DNA from: Thermoleptolyngbya sichuanensis A183
Lineage (GTDB): Bacteria > Cyanobacteriota > Cyanobacteriia > Elainellales > Elainellaceae
DNA length: 64,000 bases
Assembly: GCF_013177315.1 (NCBI RefSeq)
Contig: NZ_CP053661.1
Span: 2,666,001-2,730,000 of the forward strand
Reading direction: 5' to 3'
Position 1 is the first letter of the stretch; each line of letters begins with the position of its first letter. Shown piece by piece: positions 17,331-24,658 of this stretch. The notes beneath the pieces are model-generated. The model saw only the letters and a list, made by a program, of their open reading frames with translations, ran no database searches and was not told the origin of the DNA. Position numbers and translations under genes: made by a program.

Positions 17331-18704
17331 CTATCTCCTTGCTAAAGCTTTATAGAAGTTTTCAGTAATAAGTCCCGGTGCGGCGAGCCGCCGATCCAGC
17401 GCGTGGCGGCTGGCACAGATTAGGAAGCGTTCGGGAACGATGCCCGGATCGTTGCCTTTGGCCAGCCGCTGTCCGGCTTCTTCGATAATTTGCTGGTGGT
17501 GCGGTTTGAAGCCGGTGACTTCTGCCAGCGATCGCCCGCCCAGTTCGCTATAGGGCGTGTAGCAAATCGTATCGACCACGAGCTTGTGGGCCCGGTCGAA
17601 GGTTTGCAGCACGGCTGGCGGAATCGTGCCTGCATGGGGATTGGGATACAGACGCTTCCAGATGCGGTTGTAGTCGTCCGCCATTTGCGGAAAGCCCATC
17701 CGCCGCAGTAGTTCCGTGCTGATGAACACGCGCAAGTAGGGGGTGGGGTGGGGCGCACCGGGGTGAAAGAAGAGGGTGCTTTGGGGCGATCGCGAAGCAA
17801 TGTCCATCAGCGAGGCGACGATGTAGGGGCCACCCAGCAGCAGCCCCGACATATCCGCAAAGGTTTCGCTGTGCCATTTTGTCCACACGGCCGCCACGTC
17901 CGGGGAGAACCCCGCTTTCAGCAGACGGTGGGCGATCGCCTTGGGCAAGGTTTGCCGCAGGCCCAGGTCGGTTTGCAGGTTGTGGGCGACTTCGTGCAAA
18001 ATCGCCCCCAGGGTCCAGGGATTCACCAAACGATGGTAGGGCAGTTGGATCAGCGGAAACGGATTCAACTGCTGGCTCAGCTTGGTGAGGGGAATGCCGC
18101 GCCGGAAAGTGGCAGGCGAAAACCCGGTTTTGACGTAGGAGAACGGCGGCGGTGCGGGAATCGACTTTGCCTTGCCCAAGCCCATATACACGTCCTGGTA
18201 GCAGTCGAGGGCGATGCGATCGCACCCCAATAGCCACGGCGCAAACTGGCTCTGCCGCTGCCCAAACAGCTCAAAGTAAAAGTCCCAGATTTGCTCGATT
18301 TTGCGAACCAGGTCGTGGGCTTGGTCTTTGCGAGCGATCATCTGCTGCAACTGCGCCGTTGCGGGCTGGGCGATCGCCGCCTGAGCGCTGCCAGAGACCG
18401 TTTTGGACACGCCCTGGAGGTGCGATCGCAGCCTGGCAATAAGCTGGTTCACCGCGTCGATATGGGCATCGCTGGGACTGGCCGCATCGGTGCCAAACTC
18501 GCCCTGGCGAAACGGACGCAGCGCCTCCACATGGCGCACCACGTTCACCGCCTGCGCCCGCAGCCAGGGGTCGAGGTTGGGCGGCTCCACAGCGCGAGCG
18601 GTTGAATATTCAGGCGTAGTCTCCTGATATAGCTCGGCGAGGGCCTGCCGCGTTGCCCGACACGGGTCTATCCCGTTCTTCGATCCGTTCGTAAACCCGT
18701 TCAT
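17331..18704 (-). CDS. zincin-type metallopeptidase (HEVAH) of the E-rich cluster
   Basis: The ATG at 18704 is preceded by GGGAG at good spacing; a TTG at 18761 would add 19 residues. The 457-aa protein has ILHEVAHNLQ with the zinc-binding HExxH at residues 237-241. It is followed about 40 residues later by WHSETFADMSG, whose Glu280 is the likely third ligand (gluzincin-like arrangement). The N-terminal 200 residues are helical. No signal peptide is visible. It is coupled to the transthyretin-domain gene 6 bases downstream and lies 66 bases after the E-rich paralogue B. A processing role for the E-rich proteins is my inference. Confidence 0.75.
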   Translation of the reverse strand: MNGFTNGSKNGIDPCRATRQALAELYQETTPEYSTARAVEPPNLDPWLRAQAVNVVRHVEALRPFRQGEFGTDAASPSDAHIDAVNQLIARLRSHLQGVSKTVSGSAQAAIAQPATAQLQQMIARKDQAHDLVRKIEQIWDFYFELFGQRQSQFAPWLLGCDRIALDCYQDVYMGLGKAKSIPAPPPFSYVKTGFSPATFRRGIPLTKLSQQLNPFPLIQLPYHRLVNPWTLGAILHEVAHNLQTDLGLRQTLPKAIAHRLLKAGFSPDVAAVWTKWHSETFADMSGLLLGGPYIVASLMDIASRSPQSTLFFHPGAPHPTPYLRVFISTELLRRMGFPQMADDYNRIWKRLYPNPHAGTIPPAVLQTFDRAHKLVVDTICYTPYSELGGRSLAEVTGFKPHHQQIIEEAGQRLAKGNDPGIVPERFLICASRHALDRRLAAPGLITENFYKALARR

Positions 18705-18770
18705 ACCAAAGCTCCCGATTGCATTCCCATCAACTTTTCGCTGACATCCCTGATGCTGCAATGCCTTTGC

Positions 18771-19601
18771 CTATACGCGGGCCCGCTTGCGTGCGCCGCA
18801 GGTGCATTGGCGGCTGTGAATCTGGCGCGATCGCTTCATCACAGCAGAGGCCCGGCGCGGATTACCCAACACCTGCGCCACGTTGCCAGCCACCGTCCGC
18901 GCTGCCACGCGAGCGTTTACGGGCTGTCCTTTAGCGACGCGCTGCGCCAGGGTTGCCATGCTGCTGCGGGCGATCGTGGGGAAGGTACGAACCAGCGGAC
19001 GGGTCTGGGGGTTCTGGAGCAGCGCCCGACCAGCTTGGGCCAGGGGACGGATGACCTGGGGAACCACGCGAGAGATGACGGGTGCGGCTGCGCTGAGGCC
19101 CCGCGCCACCATTGGAATCAATGCGCCAATGAAGGCTTCTGCTTCGGCTTCGCTCTGGCTGTTAGCCGCCATGTGGGCCAGGTGTTCGGCCATCACCTCA
19201 TACTCGCTGGCTGGCGCGGTTTCAAATTCGGGCAGCGCTTCAGGATGCTGCTCAAACTCATACTCAAACTCGCCATCGCCCCCAAAGGCGCTGCCCAATC
19301 CCCGCAGCAGATTGCCGATAAACGGATCGCCTTCATATTCGCCTTCCAGTTCAAACTCATTCAGGGGTGTTTCATACTCCATCTCAAATTCGCGCTGGCC
19401 CCGGCGACGGCGACGACGGAACAGCCCACCGATAGCCTGAATCGCCATCGGTGCAGCCGCCTTGAGAATGGGAGCCAGCAGGGGCAGAAACTCTTCACTT
19501 TCGTATTCGTACTCATAGGCGCGATCGCTTTCACCCAGCATGGCCGATTCAAATTCCGATTCCAGTTCCCGATCCAGGGTTTCAAATTCGTACTGATACA
19601 T
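18771..19601 (-). CDS. E-[F/Y]-E repeat protein, paralogue B (276 aa)
   Basis: An AAGGAGA ribosome site lies 9 bases before the ATG. The protein alternates acidic aromatic tracts (YEYEYESEE, EFEMEYE, EFEYEFE) with hydrophobic or cationic amphipathic stretches. One is residues 38-67, ending in a run of six Arg. Another is 93-108. The C-terminal 120 residues are basic. Each stretch is introduced by an E/D-x-F-L/I motif (EEFLPL 36, DPFIGN 92, EAFIGA 155). The C-terminal module has LLQNPQTRPLVRTFPTIA, shared with paralogue A, and ends in CTCGARKRARV. I do not recognise the family. Confidence 0.75.
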   Translation of the reverse strand: MYQYEFETLDRELESEFESAMLGESDRAYEYEYESEEFLPLLAPILKAAAPMAIQAIGGLFRRRRRRGQREFEMEYETPLNEFELEGEYEGDPFIGNLLRGLGSAFGGDGEFEYEFEQHPEALPEFETAPASEYEVMAEHLAHMAANSQSEAEAEAFIGALIPMVARGLSAAAPVISRVVPQVIRPLAQAGRALLQNPQTRPLVRTFPTIARSSMATLAQRVAKGQPVNARVAARTVAGNVAQVLGNPRRASAVMKRSRQIHSRQCTCGARKRARV

Positions 19602-19675
19602 TGAGTCTTGGTCTCCTTTTTCAGCGATGTTTAGTTGAGGTATTGGGTTGAAAACAAAGCGAGACTCCAGCAGAA

Positions 19676-20638
19676 CTAGCCCCGCACTTTCTTGCGGGCA
19701 ACTGGAGCAGGCTGGGTCACTTTCTGCGCGACTTTGGCAGAATTAGCCACAATTCGAGCAGCAGTCATGGGATTTTTGAGCGCTTTGCGGGTCTGGGCGG
19801 CCATCACCTGGGCTACGACCGGGCGGGTAATCTGCTGACCCTGCGCGGCTTTCTGGGTCAGCACTTGCCCCGTCCGCATCGCCACCGTCGGCAAAATTCG
19901 CACCAGCGGGCGGGTCGTCGGGTTTTGGCGTAGTCCCCGTGTCAGTTGGGCGCTGGCTTTGACAATCGCCGGAATCTGCTTTTGCACCGCAGCCGCTTTG
20001 GTCGGCAGTACGCGAGTGACGGCCGCCCCTGCGAACGCCTCAGCCTCGGCTTCGTTTTGGGCCTTGGCCGCAGCCCCCGCTAGGGCTTCAGCAACGGCTT
20101 CTGTTTGCGGCGTAGCAGCGGATTCAAATTCTCCTGCCCACCCTCCTTCAAATTCCATTTGTCCAGCCGTTTCGTACTCAAATTCGTACTCGCTTTCGCG
20201 CATCATCTGCCCCAGCGCTGCGCCAAGCTGCGGCCCACCAATGGCATTGCCGATCAGACGAGTGGCATGAGGAATCACTTTCGGCAGAATCGGTTTGAGC
20301 CGTCCAGCGAGACGACGCACCGTACTCAAAAAGGCTTCGCTTTCATACTCACTTTCGTACTCGCCTTCGTATTCACCTTCGTATTCACCTTCGCCCAGTC
20401 CGAGGGCGTTCATTGCGCCGCCGATGAGTCCACCCAAAAATTCTTCACCTTCGTATTCATGCTGAACTTCGTATTCATTTTGCAGCTCATATTCAAATTC
20501 GCTTTCAAACTCATTCGTGAGTTCCTGTTGCAGAGTTTCACCGTCCAACATTGCATCACTCCAATCGAAATGCAGTTCATCTCTAGCTATAGCTTGAGAA
20601 AGATTGCTTGAGCAGTCACACGTTTTGATGACATCCAT
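19676..20638 (-). CDS. E-[F/Y]-E repeat protein, paralogue A (320 aa), first gene of the cluster
   Basis: The protein opens MDVIKTCDCSS, then alternates acidic aromatic tracts (NEFESEFEYE; EYEGEYEGEYESEYESE; ESEYEFEYE) with other stretches. These are a Gly-rich hydrophobic one (67-82), a cationic amphipathic one (103-147, VRRLAGRLKPILPKVIPH) and a basic C-terminal domain. The stretches follow EEFLGG (65), EAFLST (101) and EAFAGA (200). The domain containing RQNPTTRPLVRILPTVA aligns with paralogue B. No good Shine-Dalgarno is seen; an inverted repeat overlaps the start. The gap to paralogue B is 74 bases. Family unknown. Confidence 0.75.
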   Translation of the reverse strand: MDVIKTCDCSSNLSQAIARDELHFDWSDAMLDGETLQQELTNEFESEFEYELQNEYEVQHEYEGEEFLGGLIGGAMNALGLGEGEYEGEYEGEYESEYESEAFLSTVRRLAGRLKPILPKVIPHATRLIGNAIGGPQLGAALGQMMRESEYEFEYETAGQMEFEGGWAGEFESAATPQTEAVAEALAGAAAKAQNEAEAEAFAGAAVTRVLPTKAAAVQKQIPAIVKASAQLTRGLRQNPTTRPLVRILPTVAMRTGQVLTQKAAQGQQITRPVVAQVMAAQTRKALKNPMTAARIVANSAKVAQKVTQPAPVARKKVRG

Positions 20639-20664
20639 GCAGGGTCATGGAAATAGATGTCATC
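20627..20664. promoter_or_regulatory. inverted repeat spanning the start of the E-rich cluster
   Basis: A perfect 9-bp inverted repeat, GATGACATC (20627-20635) and GATGTCATC (20656-20664), is separated by 20 bases. One arm lies in codons 2-4 of paralogue A and the other just upstream. A partial third copy (AATGACATT) follows at about 20670. It could be an operator or an mRNA hairpin that masks the start. It could also be chance. Confidence 0.35.
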
Positions 20665-20852
20665 GATTTGAATGACATTTTGAATGCAGTTAAGCGTTAC
20701 GCAATTCTGAACAAAACTTTAGAATTTAGAAGTATGGCGGCAGAGAGAGTCCCTGGGCTTTGTACTTTCAGCTCTGTCAGGTCGGATCTGTCAGTACCCA
20801 ATGGGGGAATAGCGATCGCCCTCTAGGGCCGCTTAAATAAAAGCTATTCGAC

Positions 20853-21954
20853 CAGAAGTGTTGAAAGATAGCTCAACATACAAAAAATAGGGGCAGAATA
20901 TTGTATTCTAGCCCCCAGCAAACAAAAACAATGTTTAAGATGCTAGTGTCATTTCCTGCGCTTGTCAAACCGATACTCAAGCAGTTGTGCCCACATAACT
21001 ATCCTGTTTTGAACTCTCGCTTATTCTTTGAAATCTGGTTGACCTTCGTTTTAGACCAGGGTTTAACGAGCATGAGAAGCCTGTTTTATCGTCTCAACAA
21101 AGCAGGAATCAAGGTTGATATTTCCACCTTTTCTAAAGCCTGCAAGACTCGACAGGATGAACACTTTTGTCGCATCTACGCTGAGCTCATAAGACAGCTA
21201 AAACAAAAAAATCCAGCGACAGCACAGATGCTGTTTTCCATTGATTCAACGGTCATCACATTGACAAGCAAGTTGTTCTGGATGCAAGGCTATCATCAAG
21301 TCAAATTGCTTAATGGAGTCAACTTAACGCAAGGTAATCCCAGTGAATGCCTGATTCATTTTGGTCAAGGACATGACGCAAAATTTGCTGACAGAGTGAC
21401 AGGAATGATTCCTGAAGATGCCATCGGCGTCATGGATAGAGGCTTTGCCAGTTGGGATTTCCTTGACCAATTAAGCCAGGATCAGACTCGCTTTGTTGTC
21501 CGCCTTAAGAACACGATGAAGACCGAGTTTGAGCATGAGCGATATCGAGTGGTTTGGTTTTGTGACTTAGAGAGCCAAACGGAGTTTCGGCTGGCGACCA
21601 ATGTAGAACTGATGACGAATGAAGAGATTAGTGAAGTCTATCGCCATCGGTGGCAGATAGAAGTGCTGTGGAAGTTTCTAAAGATGCACTTGAAGCTAGA
21701 TAAACTAATCTCTAAGAGTGTCAATGGAGTCACCATTCAAATCTACATGGTGTTGATTGCCTATCTGATTCTGCAATTGATAGAAATTCCAGAGTTTTAT
21801 GGTCATCAATTACTAGATAAGTTGCGCTATTTGCAACTTGAATTGAGTCGTCGTTGTTCGATTGTCCATTGGAGCTACGATCTGCTGCCAGAGACACTCG
21901 TAGGAGCTTCGTAGGGTTGAATGTAAAGTTTTATGTCTCAATTCAACACTTCTG
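20853..21954 (+). mobile_element. IS4-type insertion sequence, intact (1102 bp)
   Basis: The ends are CAGAAGTGTTGAA on the left and its inverted complement on the right. They are flanked by a perfect 9-bp target duplication, CTATTCGAC, at 20844-20852 and 21955-21963. One full-length transposase gene fills the element. The perfect duplication and open frame argue for a recent insertion. The 163-164-bp MITE-2 copies at 36492-36655 and 43060-43222 share these ends and duplication length. Confidence 0.93.
20931..21914 (+). CDS. IS4-family transposase
   Basis: The ATG at 20931 gives 327 aa; a TTG at 20901 would add ten. It is a DDE transposase of the IS4 superfamily. The first Asp is in MLFSIDSTVIT and the second in GVMDRGFASWD. 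The Glu lies in the Y-(2)-R-(3)-E-(6)-K signature (YRHRWQIEVLWKFLK). The N-terminal HTH-like region (TSMRSLFYRLNKAGIKVDIS) is intact. Codon use is more AT-rich than that of neighbouring genes, as expected for an acquired element. It catalyses cut-and-paste transposition of its own element and probably of MITE-2. Confidence 0.93.
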   Translation: MFKMLVSFPALVKPILKQLCPHNYPVLNSRLFFEIWLTFVLDQGLTSMRSLFYRLNKAGIKVDISTFSKACKTRQDEHFCRIYAELIRQLKQKNPATAQMLFSIDSTVITLTSKLFWMQGYHQVKLLNGVNLTQGNPSECLIHFGQGHDAKFADRVTGMIPEDAIGVMDRGFASWDFLDQLSQDQTRFVVRLKNTMKTEFEHERYRVVWFCDLESQTEFRLATNVELMTNEEISEVYRHRWQIEVLWKFLKMHLKLDKLISKSVNGVTIQIYMVLIAYLILQLIEIPEFYGHQLLDKLRYLQLELSRRCSIVHWSYDLLPETLVGAS

Positions 21955-22035
21955 CTATTCGACCAAAGATTTCATTCACGCCGAGCAACTTTAATCGTTC
22001 AATCTCGGTTAACCTATCTCAAAGTATGGAGGCTA

Positions 22036-22174
22036 AGAGCTAATTTATGAAGCAAATCTTAAGAAGCCTGAAACTCTTGGCATGTGTGGCTTTGAGGTCA
22101 TGTTTGCCCAGGAAAAGCGGTTTCTCGGAAATCCTTGATTAACAAGGCTTTCAGGCTCCTTTACAAATTAGCTC
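22036..22174. mobile_element. MITE-3, copy B (139 bp)
   Basis: It is nearly identical to 9955-10093 (one A/G difference noticed near the middle), with TA at 22034-22035 and 22175-22176. It is non-coding and ends about 50 bases before the LuxR-type regulator gene, so it may separate that gene from its original promoter. Confidence 0.85.
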
Positions 22175-22223
22175 TAAGTTTCAGGAAAGTAGCATCAGTT
22201 CTGAAATTTTTTCCAGTCCTTAA

Positions 22224-22652
22224 ATGAACATAATGAATACCCAGAACAGTAATAAACCCGTTTCAGGCTCCCTCGACCTGAATCGACTTGAGCGGGACGT
22301 ATTGATTCGCCTGCTCAGCCAAGCCGCCGTATTTTGGAAGCCCATCAAGGTCTTTCAGGATGCAAAGGAAACGATTAATGAAGTCATTTTTGAACTAAAA
22401 ATTGACGAAACCGAGTTCTATCTGGTTCGTCGCACACCAACAGATGCCAAGGCGGTTTGTCTTAGCCCGCGAGAACTGGCGATCGCCCGCCTAATTGCCC
22501 AAGGCTTACCCAACAAAACCATCAGCAGCACGCTTGAAATTAGCCCCTGCACCGTTTCTACTTATTTACGCCGCATTTTTGGCAAGCTGGGCGTGTCATC
22601 TCGCGCCGCGATGGTCGCCCGCCTGATGCAGGACAATGTGTTGCAAAGCTAG
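22224..22652 (+). CDS. LuxR/GerE-type helix-turn-helix regulator
   Basis: The 142-aa protein has an N-terminal region of about 75 residues with no receiver signature. A complete GerE helix-turn-helix follows (about 78-140): LSPRELAIARLIAQGLPNK, ISSTLEISPCTVSTYLRRIF and KLGVSSRAAMVARL. Single-domain LuxR-type regulators of this size are common in cyanobacteria, and some respond to redox or light. No ligand or phosphorylation site is evident. A MITE-3 copy lies just upstream and a palindromic tandem repeat just downstream. The target genes are unknown. Confidence 0.85.
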   Translation: MNIMNTQNSNKPVSGSLDLNRLERDVLIRLLSQAAVFWKPIKVFQDAKETINEVIFELKIDETEFYLVRRTPTDAKAVCLSPRELAIARLIAQGLPNKTISSTLEISPCTVSTYLRRIFGKLGVSSRAAMVARLMQDNVLQS

Positions 22653-22684
22653 CCTGTTGCAAAGCTAGGCATTGTTTTAAAACT

Positions 22685-22931
22685 TTCTACGTCGTTGATT
22701 GCCCTGAGTCGATCCCCCTAAATCCCCCTTGAAAAGGGGGACTTTAGATTTTCTACGTCGTTGATTGCCCTGAGTCGATCCCCCTAAATCCCCCTTGAAA
22801 AGGGGGACTTTAGATTTTCTACGTCGTTGATTGCCCTGAGTCGATCCCCCTAAATCCCCCTTGAAAAGGGGGACTTCCGGAGCGACTTGGCCCAGTTCCC
22901 CCCTTGTTAAGGAGGGTTAGGGGGGATCAAA
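22685..22931. repeat. 66-bp tandem repeat (x3) with palindromic GATCCCCC cores
   Basis: Units start at 22685, 22751 and 22817 with an exact 66-base period. Each contains GATCCCCCTAAATCCCCCTT and the opposed AAGGGGGACTT. The third unit diverges after 22876 and ends in GTTAAGGAGGGTTAGGGGGG. The same palindromic core occurs at 48090-48246 and inside MITE-1. The repeat lies between convergent genes (the regulator and mdh), so it may act in termination. Confidence 0.85.
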
Positions 22932-22973
22932 GGGCTTTAAAGCACGCCTTAGCCTGCTGCAACATTAGCACGG

Positions 22974-23939
22974 CTAAAGCAAGGCCATTGCCCGGTCGAT
23001 GCCTTGGCGCACCACCGCCGCTGAACTGTGCAGTTCTTTCAGTTCCGAGTCGCTCAACTGTAGCTCCAGCACGCTCTCTGCGCCGCCGCAGCCGAGCCGC
23101 GTAGGCACACCGATAAAGATATCGCTGAGCCGATATTCGCCCCGCAGATAGGAGGCAATCGGCAGCAGACGCGACTTGTTCAGCAAAATCGTTTCCACCA
23201 TGACGCAGGTCGAAGACGCAGGCGCATAGTATGCGCCACCCGTCTGCATTAGCTCCACGATTTCTGCGCCGCCGTTGCGCGTGCGGTGAACCAGACGGGC
23301 GATGGTGTCTGCGTCCAGCAGTTCTGTGATGGGAATGCCGTTCACCGTGGAATAGCGCGGCAGCGGCACCATCAGGTCACCGTGACTGCCCATCACCATT
23401 GCGCTCACGTCGGCAGTGGACACGCCCAGTTCCAGCGCAATAAAGGTCTGAAACCGCGCCGAATCCAAAATCCCCGCCATGCCCATGACCCGCTCTGGCG
23501 GCAGCCCGGTTGCCTTCCACGCCAGATAGGTCATCACATCCAGCGGGTTTGTGACGACGATGAAAATGGCATTGGGCGAGTGGGCGATCGCCTTTTGGGC
23601 CGCCTCCATCACGATCGCGGCATTGGTCTTTAGCAGGTCGTCGCGGCTCATGCCAGGGCGACGGGGCAGCCCAGCGGTAATCACCACCACATCAGAACCC
23701 GCCGTCATCGCGTAATCCGTCGTGCCCACAATCTGGCGATCGTGTCCCTCGATGCCGCGAGCCTCCAACAAATCCAGCGCCACGCCCTGGGGTCGCCCAT
23801 CCACAATATCCAGCAGCACCACATTAGCCAAGTTTCGCTCTGCAATTCGCTGGGCTAGCGTACTGCCAACGTTGCCAGAGCCGATGATGGCAACACGGGT
23901 GGGGGTGCAGGCGTTGGGTGCGTGGGACGTTGTAGACAT
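22974..23939 (-). CDS. mdh: malate dehydrogenase (lactate/malate family)
   Basis: The 321-aa NAD-dependent enzyme interconverts malate and oxaloacetate. It has the Rossmann start VAIIGSGNVGSTLAQRI, D-box VLLDIVDG, and the mobile loop GLPRRPGMSR whose Arg indicates malate rather than lactate specificity. It also has VVTNPLDVMTYLAWK and the catalytic His in GSHGDLMVPLPRYS. Length is typical of bacterial LDH-like MDH (type 3). It is separated from leftward ndhO by 139 bases, and the two may share a transcript. Confidence 0.93.
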   Translation of the reverse strand: MSTTSHAPNACTPTRVAIIGSGNVGSTLAQRIAERNLANVVLLDIVDGRPQGVALDLLEARGIEGHDRQIVGTTDYAMTAGSDVVVITAGLPRRPGMSRDDLLKTNAAIVMEAAQKAIAHSPNAIFIVVTNPLDVMTYLAWKATGLPPERVMGMAGILDSARFQTFIALELGVSTADVSAMVMGSHGDLMVPLPRYSTVNGIPITELLDADTIARLVHRTRNGGAEIVELMQTGGAYYAPASSTCVMVETILLNKSRLLPIASYLRGEYRLSDIFIGVPTRLGCGGAESVLELQLSDSELKELHSSAAVVRQGIDRAMALL

Positions 23940-24078
23940 TGCTGTAGGACTCGCTGAGAGAGCGGCACGAGCGAGACTGGTGAAGTGCGTTCGGCTTTGC
24001 CGTCTCGTAGAGAATCGCCCGGTTCCGCTGGGGTTCTATTGCGTAGGGTACGCGATCCCCTCCGCGAATCCTGCGAAT

Positions 24079-24294
24079 CTACTCAAATTTTTCCAATTGA
24101 TCGGCCCGCAGCCACATATTTGGTGTCGGCACATGGCCAAACTGCACCAGCAGGTAGTCGCCTCGTGCATCCAGCACTTCGCCTTTGGTCTCAAAAATGT
24201 AGGACGGAAAGCGCGTGTCGCTCGCCGCTGCTTCCAGACTGTTTTCCAGCTTTTCGCGCACCACGCGCACCACATCGCCCTTTTTGACTGACAT
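24079..24294 (-). CDS. ndhO: NDH-1 complex subunit O
   Basis: The 71-aa protein matches cyanobacterial and chloroplast Ndh[20 protein letters not shown], then [16 protein letters not shown] and [17 protein letters not shown]. NdhO is a peripheral subunit of the thylakoid photosynthetic NDH-1 complex, which takes part in cyclic electron flow and respiration. Length and sequence are standard. It lies upstream of mdh on the same strand. Confidence 0.95.
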   Translation of the reverse strand: MSVKKGDVVRVVREKLENSLEAAASDTRFPSYIFETKGEVLDARGDYLLVQFGHVPTPNMWLRADQLEKFE

Positions 24295-24658
24295 CGTTTC
24301 TCGTCCTGTGTGTAATCTCGTAACTATCTAACCGTCTTGTGAACACCTTGTGCACAATTGGAACTTACAAGACCTTGCGGGTTGTATCATTCCCTTCACA
24401 TTGTTCCCTCACATTGTATAGCAGTGGAGCATGGCGGTGGAGTATGGCAGCAGGGTGTAGCCGCAAGATAGCAGTTCAGCCATCTGGAGCGAGGTTCGCC
24501 CTAAACTTTTTAGCCAGGACGGATGCCTCCTTCTGGTGACTCCTCTGATGACTCCTTCTGTAGAGACATCCTCTGCAATCAGTCCTGCGGTAGCCTTTTG
24601 TTAAGGGTTAGAAATCCCGTTCCATTGCAATTCTTTATCACGCTCCTTACAACTGCTC
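24295..24658. other. divergent intergenic region, no gene seen
   Basis: The leftward promoter of ndhO and the rightward promoter of the molybdoenzyme gene must lie here. I note short direct repeats (CCTTCACATTGT and CCTCACATTGT near 24390-24418) and a near-palindrome CTTGTGAACACCTTGTGCAC near 24335. No confident -35/-10 pair or coding frame is seen. Confidence 0.4.

Noticed and set aside
22685..22931. Regularly spaced repeats that could suggest a CRISPR array
   Set aside because: The 66-base units are direct tandem copies with identical interiors, so there are no unique spacers, and no cas genes are present.
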